Of a stretch of 64,000 nucleotides of DNA, positions 9,656 through 18,967 are shown piece by piece. The stretch's first letter is position 1, and every line of letters starts with the position of its first letter. The stretch comes from an uncultured Leptolinea sp. (GTDB lineage Bacteria > Chloroflexota > Anaerolineae > Anaerolineales > Anaerolineaceae): assembly GCA_903828565.1 (NCBI GenBank), contig CAIKMQ010000040.1, positions 1 to 64,000 of the forward strand. Direction: 5' to 3'. Below the pieces are notes generated by a model. That model worked only from the letters and a program-made list of their open reading frames with translations. It did no database searches and was not told the DNA's origin. The position numbers and the translations under genes are program-made.

Positions 9656-10666
9656 CTAGTAGTGCAGATCTTCCACCTTCGCGGTGATGCGTTTTCTAAA
9701 CACCCAGTAATTCCATACCTGGTAAGCCAATACAACGGGTAGGAAAATCGCAACTACGATCGACATGACTGTCAGTGTATTGACCGAAGAGGAGGCATTC
9801 CGGATGGTGAGGGAGAACGCCAGGTCTGTGCTGGAAACCATCACATTCGGGAAAAGTGATGCGAAGATGGATGCCACATTCATGGCGATTGCCAACACCG
9901 TCAACCCGAAGGCAAAGCCACCGCGTTGCGCTTTGACGGCGATGAACCCGGCCAGTAAAGCAAGCACTGAAATGCTTCCAAACACAATAGCCAGGATCGC
10001 TGGAGTAGAGCGGGTGGTGATGAGCGTCCAAACTACAAAGACAGTCAGCAGAACAAATGATGGAACGCTCAGGCGAGCAGCGATCTTAGCAGCCGTTTCC
10101 TGTACCGAGCCGGCTGTCTTCAAATTGAGGAAGAGGGCTCCCAACAGCGCTGAGAGAGCCAAAAATGTCAGTCCGCCAAACAGGGCGTAGACATTCAGTA
10201 GGTTAAAGAAACCGCCTGTATAGTTCATATTCCCGTCGATAGGTACTCCACGCAGCATGTTGGCGAATGCCACGCCAAACAGTAATGGAGGAAGCAGGCT
10301 GCCGATAAAGGCAGTCGTGTCCCAGGTGGCATGCCAGCGGGGATCCTCGACCTTACCGCGGAATTCGAATGATACACCACGCAGGATCAAGGCTACCAGG
10401 ATCAGAAGCAAAGGCAGGTAGAAACCGGAGAATAAGGTGGCGTACCATTGAGGGAAGGCTGCAAATGTTGCCCCGCCAGCCAGTACCAGCCAAACTTCGT
10501 TGGCATCCCAAACCGGGCCAATGGTGTTGATCGCAGCCCGCTTCTCTTCATCTTTCCTGCCAATAAATGGCAGCAGGATTCCAACGCCAAAATCAAAACC
10601 TTCCAACACGAAAAAACCGGTGTACAGTACGGCTACCAACACAAACCAGAGCACTTGTAAGTCCAT
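9656..10666 (-). CDS. cydB: Cytochrome bd ubiquinol oxidase subunit II
   Basis: Membrane subunit of the high-affinity quinol oxidase. The N-terminus MDLQVLWFVLVAVLYTGFFVLEGFDFGVGIL is the family hallmark, followed by GPVWDANEVWLVLAGGATFAAFP and LRGVSFEFRGK. Eight or nine hydrophobic segments are visible across 336 residues. The start is at the ATG after AGGAGGATGTG, 10 bases downstream of cydA. The oxidase would let an otherwise fermentative anaerobe consume low oxygen; that is inference. Confidence 0.95.
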   Translation of the reverse strand: MDLQVLWFVLVAVLYTGFFVLEGFDFGVGILLPFIGRKDEEKRAAINTIGPVWDANEVWLVLAGGATFAAFPQWYATLFSGFYLPLLLILVALILRGVSFEFRGKVEDPRWHATWDTTAFIGSLLPPLLFGVAFANMLRGVPIDGNMNYTGGFFNLLNVYALFGGLTFLALSALLGALFLNLKTAGSVQETAAKIAARLSVPSFVLLTVFVVWTLITTRSTPAILAIVFGSISVLALLAGFIAVKAQRGGFAFGLTVLAIAMNVASIFASLFPNVMVSSTDLAFSLTIRNASSSVNTLTVMSIVVAIFLPVVLAYQVWNYWVFRKRITAKVEDLHY

Positions 10667-10676
10667 CACATCCTCC

Positions 10677-12041
10677 TTAGCCAGCCTTCGCCTGGATGGC
10701 AGGTTGGTCATCTTCAACACCTGCGCGGGCGAATTTCACCATTAAGGTAACATCCACTACCATCAGCAACCCATACAATACGGTAAAGACAGCCAGGCTG
10801 GTCATAACAAACGCAGCCGGGACATTGGGGCTGACAGCATCTGAGGTTTTCAGTAAACCGTAGACGACCCAGGGCTGTCTGCCAAGTTCGGTCAGTAGCC
10901 ATCCGGTCGTGTTGGCCATATACGGCAGGGTGATCGCTGCGGTCAGCAGATACCACCACTTGGATTCAAGTTTGAACTTCTTTTTCCACCAGATGAAGAA
11001 TGCCACCAAAACGAGGAATGCCATTAAGAAACCGGCACCAATCATGATACGGAAAGACCAGTAGTTCATAAATACGCTCGGAACATAATTGCCTGGCCCA
11101 TAGGTGGCTTCGTACTCCCGTTGGAGGTCATTGATTCCGCGGACTTCTCCGGTTAGGGTATTGTATGAAAGCAGCGAAAGCGCATGGGGAATACGGATAT
11201 CCACTGAGGTTGTGCCTGTCTTTTCATCTGAGATCGTCAGCAGGGAAAGCGATGCCGGATCTTCTGAATCCCACAGCGCTTCAGCAGCCGCCATTTTCAT
11301 CGGCTGCTGTTTTACCATCAATTGAGCCTGCGCGTGTCCCACCAGAATGACACCGCCAATCGAGACGAGTGCCACCAGGGTGCCCACTTTGAAGGACTTG
11401 GCATAAAAATCGACATTCTTTTTCTTCAACAAATGGAAGACTGAAATACCGATCACAAAGAATGCGCCGGTGACATAACCTGAGAAAACCGTGTGCGGGA
11501 ATTGGGTGAAAACATGAGGGTTGAAGATCAACTCCGCAAAATTGCTCAATATTGGACGGCCATCCACCAATTCATACCCGACCGGGAAATGCATGAATGA
11601 ATTGGCCACAAGGATCCATAAGGCAGAGATGGTCGTACCCAGGGCTACCATCCAGATTGCCAGGGCATGTACGCGTTTCGAGAGTTTCTCCCAACCAAAG
11701 ACCCACAGGCCAATGAAGGTGGCCTCCAGGAAAAAGGCGGTCAACCCTTCGATCGCCAGGGGAGCTCCAAAAATATCGCCTACAAAGCGGGAATACTCCG
11801 ACCAGTTCATGCCGAATTGAAATTCCTGAACCAGACCGGTAACGACACCGACGGCAAAATTGATCAGGAATAGTTTCCCCCAGAATTTTGCCATCCTTTT
11901 ATATGTCTCATCACCTTTGCAGACATAGATGGTTTCCATGATAGCGGTGATGAGGGATAAGCCGAGTGTGAGGGGGACAAAGAAAAAGTGATATACTGTT
12001 GTAATTGCAAACTGCGATCTGGCAAGTCCTAACGCATCCAT
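10677..12041 (-). CDS. cydA: Cytochrome bd ubiquinol oxidase subunit I
   Basis: Haem-bearing subunit. MDALGLARSQFAITTVYHFFFVPLTLGLS contains the conserved His near the N-terminus. GLVQEFQFGMNWSEYSRFVGDIFG holds the Glu/Met region of the quinol side, and GRQPWVVYGLLKTSDAVS is the C-terminal signature. At 454 residues the Q-loop is of the short type, unlike the longer E. coli form. The start at 12041 has AGGAGAGG upstream. It is the first gene of cydABDC and is divergent from prfA. Confidence 0.95.
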   Translation of the reverse strand: MDALGLARSQFAITTVYHFFFVPLTLGLSLITAIMETIYVCKGDETYKRMAKFWGKLFLINFAVGVVTGLVQEFQFGMNWSEYSRFVGDIFGAPLAIEGLTAFFLEATFIGLWVFGWEKLSKRVHALAIWMVALGTTISALWILVANSFMHFPVGYELVDGRPILSNFAELIFNPHVFTQFPHTVFSGYVTGAFFVIGISVFHLLKKKNVDFYAKSFKVGTLVALVSIGGVILVGHAQAQLMVKQQPMKMAAAEALWDSEDPASLSLLTISDEKTGTTSVDIRIPHALSLLSYNTLTGEVRGINDLQREYEATYGPGNYVPSVFMNYWSFRIMIGAGFLMAFLVLVAFFIWWKKKFKLESKWWYLLTAAITLPYMANTTGWLLTELGRQPWVVYGLLKTSDAVSPNVPAAFVMTSLAVFTVLYGLLMVVDVTLMVKFARAGVEDDQPAIQAKAG

Positions 12042-12082
12042 AACACCTCTCCTATTAATAATCTTGAATACAATTGTCATTA

Positions 12083-12112
12083 ATTATATCTTAATCTGAT
12101 AGAAATTATCCA
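12083..12112 (-). promoter_or_regulatory. Probable sigma-70-type promoter for cydABDC
   Basis: On the minus strand TATAAT lies 18 bases after a weak TGGATA element, about 40 bases before the cydA start. Only the -10 box is convincing. Confidence 0.35.
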
Positions 12113-12147
12113 CATCAGAATACCAACAATATCCTCAAGGACCACCT

Positions 12148-13218
12148 ATGCTTGAAAAGTTATCCGGTATCGAAGCACGTTACGAAGAACTAACCCGCCT
12201 GCTTGCGGAAGTCGGCGAAGACTATAAAACAGCAGCCGAATATGCCAAGGAACGTTCTGACCTTGAACCGATTGTTCAAAAAAGCATGGCTTTGCGCGAA
12301 ACGCAAAAAAGGCTGGAAGAAGCCCGCAGCCTGGCACAGGAAGCTGATAGTGAACTCGCACAACTGGCGCAGTTGGAGATCAGTGAACTGGAACCACGGT
12401 TGGAAGAGTTAGAAAAAGAGATCAAAGGGCTGTTGATCCCGAAAGATCCGCGTGATGAACGCAACGTCATCGTTGAGGTGCGCGCAGGAACCGGAGGTGA
12501 TGAAGCCGCCCTGTTCGCAGCGGATCTGTTCCGTATGTACACTCACTATGCGGAACGGCAGAATTGGAAATACGAGGTGATGTCACAAAACGAAATCGGT
12601 ATTGGCGGTTTCAAAGAAATCATTTTCCAGATCAAAGGCCGCAGCGCGTACTCCAAGTTGAAGTATGAATCCGGCGTACATCGGGTGCAGCGTATCCCGT
12701 CCACTGAATCGCAGGGCCGCATCCATACGTCCACGGTCACGGTGGCGGTTCTGGCAGAAGTGGATGAATTGGAAGTCAATATTCCTGAATCGGACATCCG
12801 CGTGGATGTATTCCGCTCTGCCGGTGCAGGCGGGCAAAACGTGCAGAAGAACTCTACGGCCATACGGATCACGCACTTTCCTACCGGTATTGTCATCGCC
12901 TGCCAGGATGAACGCTCGCAACTGCAAAACCGCTTGCGCGCTATGAGCATTTTACGGGCCAAACTCTACGAAATGGAAGAGCTGAAACGTCAACAAGAAC
13001 TGGAAGAAGCACGCCGCTCTCAGGTGGGAACCGGGGAACGTTCTGAAAAGATCCGCACATACAATTACCCGCAATCCCGCGTCACAGACCACCGCATCAA
13101 TTTATCCAGTTTCAATCTGGCAGGTGTGATGGAAGGGGATATTGATAAATTCATCGAAGAGCTTTCATTACGTAGTGAGACGGAAAGACTCTCTGCTGAT
13201 AATAGTGACGATGATTGA
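12148..13218 (+). CDS. prfA: Peptide chain release factor 1
   Basis: Recognises UAA/UAG and triggers peptide release. Visible are the catalytic GGQ (AGGQNVQKNSTA, about residue 230) and the preceding VHRVQRIPSTESQGRIHTS. The 356-residue length is standard. ATG follows AAGGACCACCT. The gene opens a plus-strand group with its own modifying enzyme PrmC and with TsaC, a common bacterial arrangement. Confidence 0.96.
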   Translation: MLEKLSGIEARYEELTRLLAEVGEDYKTAAEYAKERSDLEPIVQKSMALRETQKRLEEARSLAQEADSELAQLAQLEISELEPRLEELEKEIKGLLIPKDPRDERNVIVEVRAGTGGDEAALFAADLFRMYTHYAERQNWKYEVMSQNEIGIGGFKEIIFQIKGRSAYSKLKYESGVHRVQRIPSTESQGRIHTSTVTVAVLAEVDELEVNIPESDIRVDVFRSAGAGGQNVQKNSTAIRITHFPTGIVIACQDERSQLQNRLRAMSILRAKLYEMEELKRQQELEEARRSQVGTGERSEKIRTYNYPQSRVTDHRINLSSFNLAGVMEGDIDKFIEELSLRSETERLSADNSDDD

Positions 13219-14077
13219 ACCACAAGCTGGCCACACCATTGCTTTCTGGCAAAAAGAGTTGGAAGGCCTGCTGTACCCACGATCTGACACCGCGCGCCTG
13301 GATGCGCAGTACCTTCTTGGCGAGATTACATCTCATTCCCTCTCCTGGGTGATGTCGCACCCGGAATACCAGCTTGGCAATCTCCAGACCAGGTTAATTA
13401 TAGATGCCATGCTAAAGCTTTCGGCTGGCATTCCATTACCCTATATAACCGGAAAAGCATTCTTTTACAATTTGGAATTCGTGATAACCCCTGCGGTTCT
13501 CATCCCGCGCCCTGAAACAGAACTGATGGTTGAGCATGCACTCGCCTGGTGTGCTTCCCACGCTGTTTCTACGGTATTGGATGTCGGCACCGGATCCGGC
13601 TGTATTGCAATCTCTCTGGCCACCCATGTTTCGAATTCAACAATAACGGCCATCGATATTTCCTCTGACGCGCTGGAGATCGCCCGTCAAAATGCTGAAC
13701 TCAATCGGGTTTCCGAAAGGATCCACTTCATACAAGGAGACCTGGCCGCAGATTTGACCGGGCAGTACGATCTGGTGTGTGCCAATCTCCCCTATATCCC
13801 CACCCCGGACCTGGAACAACTCACTGTAGTCAGGTATGAACCGAAAGTCTCATTGGATGGTGGCGCGAACGGGTTGGAATTGATCTCTCTTCTTCTGGCT
13901 CAACTGCCGCGCCGGATGGAGCCGGTATCCTGCGCATTGTTGGAGATCGAATACCGGCAGGGAGAAGCCGTTGTAGATTTGGCAAAAAGCACCTTTCCCG
14001 CAGCCTACATCTCCCTGGAAAAAGACCTCGCTGGTAATGACAGGCTGCTGGTGATCAAAAATGGAGTGAACGCATGA
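13211..14077 (+). CDS. prmC: Release factor glutamine N5-methyltransferase
   Basis: Methylates the Gln of the GGQ loop of release factors, the product of the gene just upstream. The start is the ATG at 13211 overlapping the prfA stop; an upstream in-frame ATG lies deep in prfA and is unlikely. The SAM-binding motif reads VLDVGTGSGCIAISLA. The substrate-Gln motif, usually NPPY, is NLPY here (CANLPYIP). Family context and helical N-terminus are otherwise normal for 288 residues. Confidence 0.92.
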   Translation: MIEPQAGHTIAFWQKELEGLLYPRSDTARLDAQYLLGEITSHSLSWVMSHPEYQLGNLQTRLIIDAMLKLSAGIPLPYITGKAFFYNLEFVITPAVLIPRPETELMVEHALAWCASHAVSTVLDVGTGSGCIAISLATHVSNSTITAIDISSDALEIARQNAELNRVSERIHFIQGDLAADLTGQYDLVCANLPYIPTPDLEQLTVVRYEPKVSLDGGANGLELISLLLAQLPRRMEPVSCALLEIEYRQGEAVVDLAKSTFPAAYISLEKDLAGNDRLLVIKNGVNA

Positions 14078-14685
14078 CCAGTATCCTCCTGGTAACAGAC
14101 CCGGCTGCCCTTCCGGCAGCTATAGCAACCCTCAGAACAGGGCAGGCTGTAGCATTCCCAACTGAAACTGTCTACGGCCTCGGGGTTATGACAATGATCC
14201 CAAACTCACTGCGTCAGCTTTATGCTATTAAAGGTCGGGATGAAAGCAAAGCCATCACCATTATGCTCCCGAATCTGGCAGCCCTGGATGATTATTGTGC
14301 AGTAATTCCATCCTACGGCCATCAGTTTGCCTCTGCTTTCTGGCCGGGGGCATTGACCCTGGTCTTTAACCGCCATTCCGGCTTGCCGGAAGAGTTCTTC
14401 CCCTTACCAACTATCGGTATCCGCATCCCAGATCATTCCTTTGTTCAGGCTTTGCTGGCTGCCTGCGGACCTATGGCCGTCACGTCTGCCAACCTTTCGG
14501 GCCAACCAAGCACGGTCAATGCTGCTCAGGTATTTCAGCAATTGAACGAGCGCATCCCGCTTTTGATCGATGGAGGTGAATGCCAGGGAGGAACAGCCTC
14601 CACAGTGGTGGATTGCACAGGAGAGGTTTTCAAGATCCTGCGGCAGGGTGCGATAAGTGAAGAAACGCTGCGTTCAGTTTTATAA
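14074..14685 (+). CDS. tsaC: L-threonylcarbamoyladenylate synthase (TsaC/Sua5/YrdC family)
   Basis: Makes threonylcarbamoyl-AMP from Thr, bicarbonate and ATP for the t6A37 modification of tRNAs. PTETVYGLG, KGRDESKAITIML, WPGALTLVF, IGIRIPDHSF and TSANLSGQP are the YrdC-domain hallmarks. At 203 residues it is the short form lacking the Sua5 C-terminal domain. ATGA overlaps the prmC stop, so the three genes form one coupled operon. Confidence 0.93.
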   Translation: MTSILLVTDPAALPAAIATLRTGQAVAFPTETVYGLGVMTMIPNSLRQLYAIKGRDESKAITIMLPNLAALDDYCAVIPSYGHQFASAFWPGALTLVFNRHSGLPEEFFPLPTIGIRIPDHSFVQALLAACGPMAVTSANLSGQPSTVNAAQVFQQLNERIPLLIDGGECQGGTASTVVDCTGEVFKILRQGAISEETLRSVL

Positions 14686-14760
14686 ATTCTCTTAAGTAAT
14701 TATTAACTCTCACTCATTTATTCCTTAATATTACTGATTAATATATAGGTACATTCTCCC

Positions 14761-14813
14761 AAACCAGAACCCGCGCAAGGTCCAGCCAACCGGAAGCGCG
14801 GTTTTGGTTTTAA
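14761..14813 (+). terminator. Terminator after the prfA-prmC-tsaC operon
   Basis: A long imperfect stem (AAACCAGAACCCGCGC with GCGCGGTTTTGGTTT, loop about 18 bases) is followed by TTTAATAG. It separates the translation operon from the GH36 gene. Confidence 0.65.
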
Positions 14814-14853
14814 TAGGGTGTGATATAGTAAGGAAATCACCGCTGGAGAGATC

Positions 14854-17181
14854 ATGGCTGAATTCCTCACTCCCAACTTCGTTCTACAAATCCACCCAGA
14901 AACCGGCTGGCAACTCATTGACCAGGCGACCGGCATTACCTGTTCCAGTTTGCCCCCGGTCATCCATTACACGACCGATGACCGCTCCCCGCGCAGGATC
15001 ACTGCTGCCTGGGATACCAGCACTCAAACCCCCATTCATATCGATCCACTGGGTACAGGTGGATCAGGGATCACATTCCAGGCAAGCGTGGATGGTTTCA
15101 CCTTATCCGTGGATTTCTACTTTCCCCGGGGATACCAGATCGCGATGTTCCGCCTGCGGTTACTGAATACGAGCCAACACCTGGTCCACCCCGGCTGGCT
15201 GGAGTTGATCCGCCCGGAGCAAAACACAAATATCAGCTTACCTCAGAGTGCTAGCGAGCTGGCCTGCTTTGTCAATGGCTGGCAGTCGTGGAGTTCCTCC
15301 CAACTGTATCATGCCAGTGAACGGCAGCGCATTTCAGGTTTACGCTTTGCCATGGAACCAATGTGGCACAACCAGGCAACGCCAATATTCCGCCAGCCAG
15401 GGCATTTCGCCAGTGACATGTTCACTGCCATCACAGATCCAGGTGGAAAAACTGGTATTCTACTGGGTTTCCTTTCCCAAAAGAAACAATTCGGACACGC
15501 TGAAATCAACCTGAAAGGACAGCCGACCGTAAACCTGAAGGCCTACGGGGATGGTATCGATCTCCCCGCCGGGGCATGCCTGGAAACGGATTGGGCCGCC
15601 TTCCAACCACTGGATTTTTCGCAACCTGAGCCGATGCAACCCTATCTGGATGCTGCCGCCAGGCTGAACCAGGTACACCAGTGGCCATTAACTCCTATCG
15701 GCTGGTGCTCATGGTATCACTTCTTTACCCGGTTGGAACCGATCCATTTGATAGAGAATACCCGTATGCTTGCCAGCCTGCGGAATGAATTGCCCGTCAA
15801 CCTCATCCAGATTGATGATGGATTTGAGAAAGCGATTGGCAACTGGCTGGAATTCAAACCCGAATTTAAAGATGGCTTGAAACCGATCGTGCAGGATATC
15901 ACGCGGAATGGCTTTACTCCCGGCATCTGGCTGGCACCCTTCATCGTTCATCCTTCCTCCCGCCTGAAAAACGAGAAACCCTGGATGTTGCTGAAAGGCC
16001 TCAATGGTGGTTTTGCCAGCGCAGGTTGGAACTGGAACCGGTTTACCAACGGATTGGATATGACGCATCCCGCTTCGCAGGATTATGTGCGGAGTGTTAT
16101 CGATACTGCAGTGCATCAGTGGGGATTTCCCTACCTCAAGCTGGATTTCCTGTACGCCGGCTGCCTGCCCGGCAGGTATCATGATCCGCGGATGACTCGC
16201 GCTATGGTCTTTGATCAGGCTATGTCCCTGGTACGCGAAGCCGCCGGGGATAGCACCTTCCTGCTGGGCTGTGGTGCGCCGATCGGCGGTATTCTAGGTC
16301 ATGTAGTCGGGATGCGCATCGGAACGGATGTGGCCCTTGATTGGAAACCTAAATACAAAGGGATCGAACTGATCTTTCCGGGGGAGCCAAATATCCCTTC
16401 GGTGGAAAATGCTATGCGCAATACCCTTTCCCGCGCCATGTTCCACGATCACTGGTGGTTGAATGATCCAGATTGCCTCCTGCTACGCACTTCCACAAAC
16501 CTCACAGAAGATGAAGTTAGAACCCAGGCAGCCATCACTGCCCTCACCGGCGGTATGCTGTTGCTCTCCGACGATCTGGCGCAAGTCCCCGCAGAACGCT
16601 TGCGAATTGCCAGAGTACTGCTGCCTGTCATCGGAAAAACACCCCGGGTGATCGATTGGCACCGGGCAGACATTCCAACCATGTTGCGGGTCGACCTGGA
16701 GAATACGTCGGGGTCGTGGAACCTGATCAGTTTCACTAATTGGTCAGACCATCAGGCTGCCTTTCACCTCTCACTCGATCAGTTTGATCTCGACTCGCGC
16801 GTAGATTGGATCGTCCGCGAATTCTGGCACGGAACGCCATTTATCTGCCATCAGGGACGACTGCCTGAACTACAGATGCCACCGCATGCTACCTGGGTGG
16901 CAGCTACCCGTAAACTATTGCCTGGAAGTGTGCAGTATGTTGGCAGTGACTTGCACATCAGCCAGGGCCTGGAGATCGAAAACCTGGATTCCCGCGACCG
17001 ATCCCTTTCATTTTCATGCCGCCTGCCGGGTACAAGTAAAGGTTCAATTTGGTTCCATGGCGCGGATGGAGATCTGAAATTTCAAATAACGGGTGAATTT
17101 GTAAAAGCTGAATCGACCAATGGCTTCTCCCGCATTCCGGTCGAATTTTGCGGATCGGTAAATATCAACCTGACTTTCTAA
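14854..17181 (+). CDS. Alpha-galactosidase-like glycoside hydrolase, family 36
   Basis: Retaining glycosidase probably acting on alpha-galactosides such as melibiose or raffinose. It has the GH36 layout: a beta-rich N-terminal domain with NGWQSWSSSQ (about residues 138-147), a TIM barrel with PIGWCSWYHFF and LIQIDDGFEKAIGNW, and the nucleophile segment LKLDFLYAG (about 430). The acid/base region is probably MRIGTDVALDWKP. A C-terminal beta domain follows, for 775 residues in all. There is no signal peptide, so it is probably cytoplasmic. GGAGAG lies 4 bases before ATG. It is monocistronic between two terminators. Confidence 0.9.
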   Translation: MAEFLTPNFVLQIHPETGWQLIDQATGITCSSLPPVIHYTTDDRSPRRITAAWDTSTQTPIHIDPLGTGGSGITFQASVDGFTLSVDFYFPRGYQIAMFRLRLLNTSQHLVHPGWLELIRPEQNTNISLPQSASELACFVNGWQSWSSSQLYHASERQRISGLRFAMEPMWHNQATPIFRQPGHFASDMFTAITDPGGKTGILLGFLSQKKQFGHAEINLKGQPTVNLKAYGDGIDLPAGACLETDWAAFQPLDFSQPEPMQPYLDAAARLNQVHQWPLTPIGWCSWYHFFTRLEPIHLIENTRMLASLRNELPVNLIQIDDGFEKAIGNWLEFKPEFKDGLKPIVQDITRNGFTPGIWLAPFIVHPSSRLKNEKPWMLLKGLNGGFASAGWNWNRFTNGLDMTHPASQDYVRSVIDTAVHQWGFPYLKLDFLYAGCLPGRYHDPRMTRAMVFDQAMSLVREAAGDSTFLLGCGAPIGGILGHVVGMRIGTDVALDWKPKYKGIELIFPGEPNIPSVENAMRNTLSRAMFHDHWWLNDPDCLLLRTSTNLTEDEVRTQAAITALTGGMLLLSDDLAQVPAERLRIARVLLPVIGKTPRVIDWHRADIPTMLRVDLENTSGSWNLISFTNWSDHQAAFHLSLDQFDLDSRVDWIVREFWHGTPFICHQGRLPELQMPPHATWVAATRKLLPGSVQYVGSDLHISQGLEIENLDSRDRSLSFSCRLPGTSKGSIWFHGADGDLKFQITGEFVKAESTNGFSRIPVEFCGSVNINLTF

Positions 17182-17187
17182 AACAAA

Positions 17188-17216
17188 TCACCCCCGGTAA
17201 GGATTACCGGGGGTGA
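17188..17216. terminator. Bidirectional terminator between convergent genes
   Basis: A 13-bp perfect stem (TCACCCCCGGTAA with TTACCGGGGGTGA, loop GGA) sits between the GH36 gene and the converging DUF4349 gene. The flanks are only moderately A/T-rich. Confidence 0.7.
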
Positions 17217-17229
17217 TCGATCTCTTAGT

Positions 17230-18162
17230 CTAGGCTGCTGGGGTTTTCTTGACCTTTGGTTTCGGCTTGAATATCAGCTTGAACAACCAGATGAACAGGC
17301 GCACGAACCCATAGAGGATGGCAAGGACAGGTAATACAAGGATGATGAAGTAGATCAGGACATTCACCAGAACCTTGAGGGTATTCAGTAGCCCCTGAAT
17401 TGCATCGCGGGCAATACCTTGCGGCTGCCAACCGGCTACAGTGATCGGTTCGATCGATTCTTTAGAAACGATATCCACGTAGATCGAAGAGAAAGATGCA
17501 GATTCTTCATAATACTTCATCTGCCCCTTGATCACCTCGATCTCCCCGCGCACCTGGGTGAGCTGGTTGAAAACGTTCAATACATCTTCGGTTTCAGTTG
17601 CGTTTTCCAGTATCTTCTGCAACTGGTTTTCCGCCAGCTCGAGATTGGTCTTGCGGGATTTCATGTCCGTGTATTCAGAGGTAACATCCTGTCCGCTGAC
17701 ATTCTCCGAGAGCACATCCGTTTCCGGGTCTTCCACCAGGGCGCGGATGATGTCCATGGCTGCTGTTAATTGATCTGCGGGTACCCGAATAGTAATTGTT
17801 GCTGCGGGTGTTTCCACACCAGCTGAGTTTGTCGTTTTATACAGATTGGATGTAACCACCCAGCCGCCCATCTGATCAGCCATCCGGCTGATCGCTTCCA
17901 GGCTGTCAACAGGGTCCAATGTTACGATGTACAGATTCGCATTCTTGATGACCATGCGGTCGACATCCGCCACAGCAGGAGCTCCACCGCTAAAATCTGC
18001 TGATTTCGCCTGGTAACCATCCGGTGCCATTGGCGCAGGAGCCACTTCAGCAAAAGACATGGTTTCTCCTGCCACAGCCGGCATTTCCACCGAGCGTGCA
18101 GACGCACAAGATGTTAAAAGCAGCATACAAGCTAGTAATACTACTGGGAATTTGATCTTCAT
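17230..18162 (-). CDS. DUF4349 domain lipoprotein
   Basis: Surface-anchored protein of unknown function. The lipobox is LLTSC within MKIKFPVVLLACMLLLTSC. The DUF4349 body begins at VKNANLYIVTLDP and runs through GGWVVTSNLYK, TITIRVPADQL and VSGQDVTSEYTDMKSRKTNLELAENQLQ. A coiled-coil stretch (about 185-235) follows, and near the C-terminus a membrane segment (ILVLPVLAILYGFVRLFIWLF) with a basic Lys-rich tail. The start is at the ATG 5 bases after GGAGG; a more upstream ATG at 18207 lacks support. Family members often sit in Chloroflexota and Firmicutes envelopes. Confidence 0.85.
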   Translation of the reverse strand: MKIKFPVVLLACMLLLTSCASARSVEMPAVAGETMSFAEVAPAPMAPDGYQAKSADFSGGAPAVADVDRMVIKNANLYIVTLDPVDSLEAISRMADQMGGWVVTSNLYKTTNSAGVETPAATITIRVPADQLTAAMDIIRALVEDPETDVLSENVSGQDVTSEYTDMKSRKTNLELAENQLQKILENATETEDVLNVFNQLTQVRGEIEVIKGQMKYYEESASFSSIYVDIVSKESIEPITVAGWQPQGIARDAIQGLLNTLKVLVNVLIYFIILVLPVLAILYGFVRLFIWLFKLIFKPKPKVKKTPAA

Positions 18163-18218
18163 TCTATCCTCCAGGTTTATTTGATATCTTTTAGACGTCA
18201 AGCGCAAGAGATAGTTCC

Positions 18219-18947
18219 CTAATAGCCCATTACCAATCTATCTGCATTCCCTTCCGGTAAACCTCTTCGCCTGATGCACTCCTGACTCGCATTTACATTA
18301 TACGCAATCTTGCGGGCTGCCCAACTCCCCTCTTCCGGATCGAAGATGGCATAAGATGCCCGCCAATCCTGATCCCGCGGTTGACCCACTGAACCTGGGT
18401 TGGCAATCACCCGTCCGGAAAATAAGGTTAGTTCACCGGGCCTTGCAGCGCGAATAACCTGAGATCCGGGCTCTCCTTCCAGATGATAAAGCAGTGGAAT
18501 ATGTGAATGGCCTACCGTGCAGTAACGGGTTTCGAATGCGTAGAAATTTAGCGAGGCTACTCGCCGATCGATGACGTACTCCCAGACCGGATCTCGAGGT
18601 GAACCATGTGCCAGGGTTGTATCGAGTAATGTCAGTTTTTCAGGAAGATTATGGAGATATTCCATATTTTCTGGCAGCAGGTGATCCTGTGTCCACTCGA
18701 CACTTCGCCGGGCATCCCCATTAAAATAGGATAGAGCTAGATTACCAGTTACAGCGGCATCATGGTTTCCCCTGACTACAGCCAATTGATCGTATGAACG
18801 CAGTAAAGCAATGCATTCATCCGGCTCGCCACCATACCCGACAATATCCCCCAGGCACCAACATGCATCCACCTCGCCGGCGTCAGCTGCAACAGCTTGA
18901 AATGCCGGCAGGTTGCCGTGAATATCTGAGATGACAAGTATTCTCAT
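18219..18947 (-). CDS. Metallophosphoesterase family protein
   Basis: Calcineurin-like two-metal phosphoesterase, 242 residues. The metal ligand motifs are all present in order: SDIHGNLPAF, CLGDIVGYGGEPDECI, RGNHDAAV, LAHGSPRD and VGHSHIPL. This is the single-domain MJ0936/YfcE-like type with an unknown physiological substrate. The start ATG follows AGGTGGGGG. It sits between coaBC and the DUF4349 gene, possibly in the same transcript. Confidence 0.88.
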   Translation of the reverse strand: MRILVISDIHGNLPAFQAVAADAGEVDACWCLGDIVGYGGEPDECIALLRSYDQLAVVRGNHDAAVTGNLALSYFNGDARRSVEWTQDHLLPENMEYLHNLPEKLTLLDTTLAHGSPRDPVWEYVIDRRVASLNFYAFETRYCTVGHSHIPLLYHLEGEPGSQVIRAARPGELTLFSGRVIANPGSVGQPRDQDWRASYAIFDPEEGSWAARKIAYNVNASQECIRRRGLPEGNADRLVMGY

Positions 18948-18967
18948 CCCCCACCTTTCAGGATAGT

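Noticed and set aside
15709-16182. 157-codon minus-strand open frame inside the GH36 gene
   Set aside because: Antisense shadow of a strongly conserved catalytic domain with no plausible start signal.
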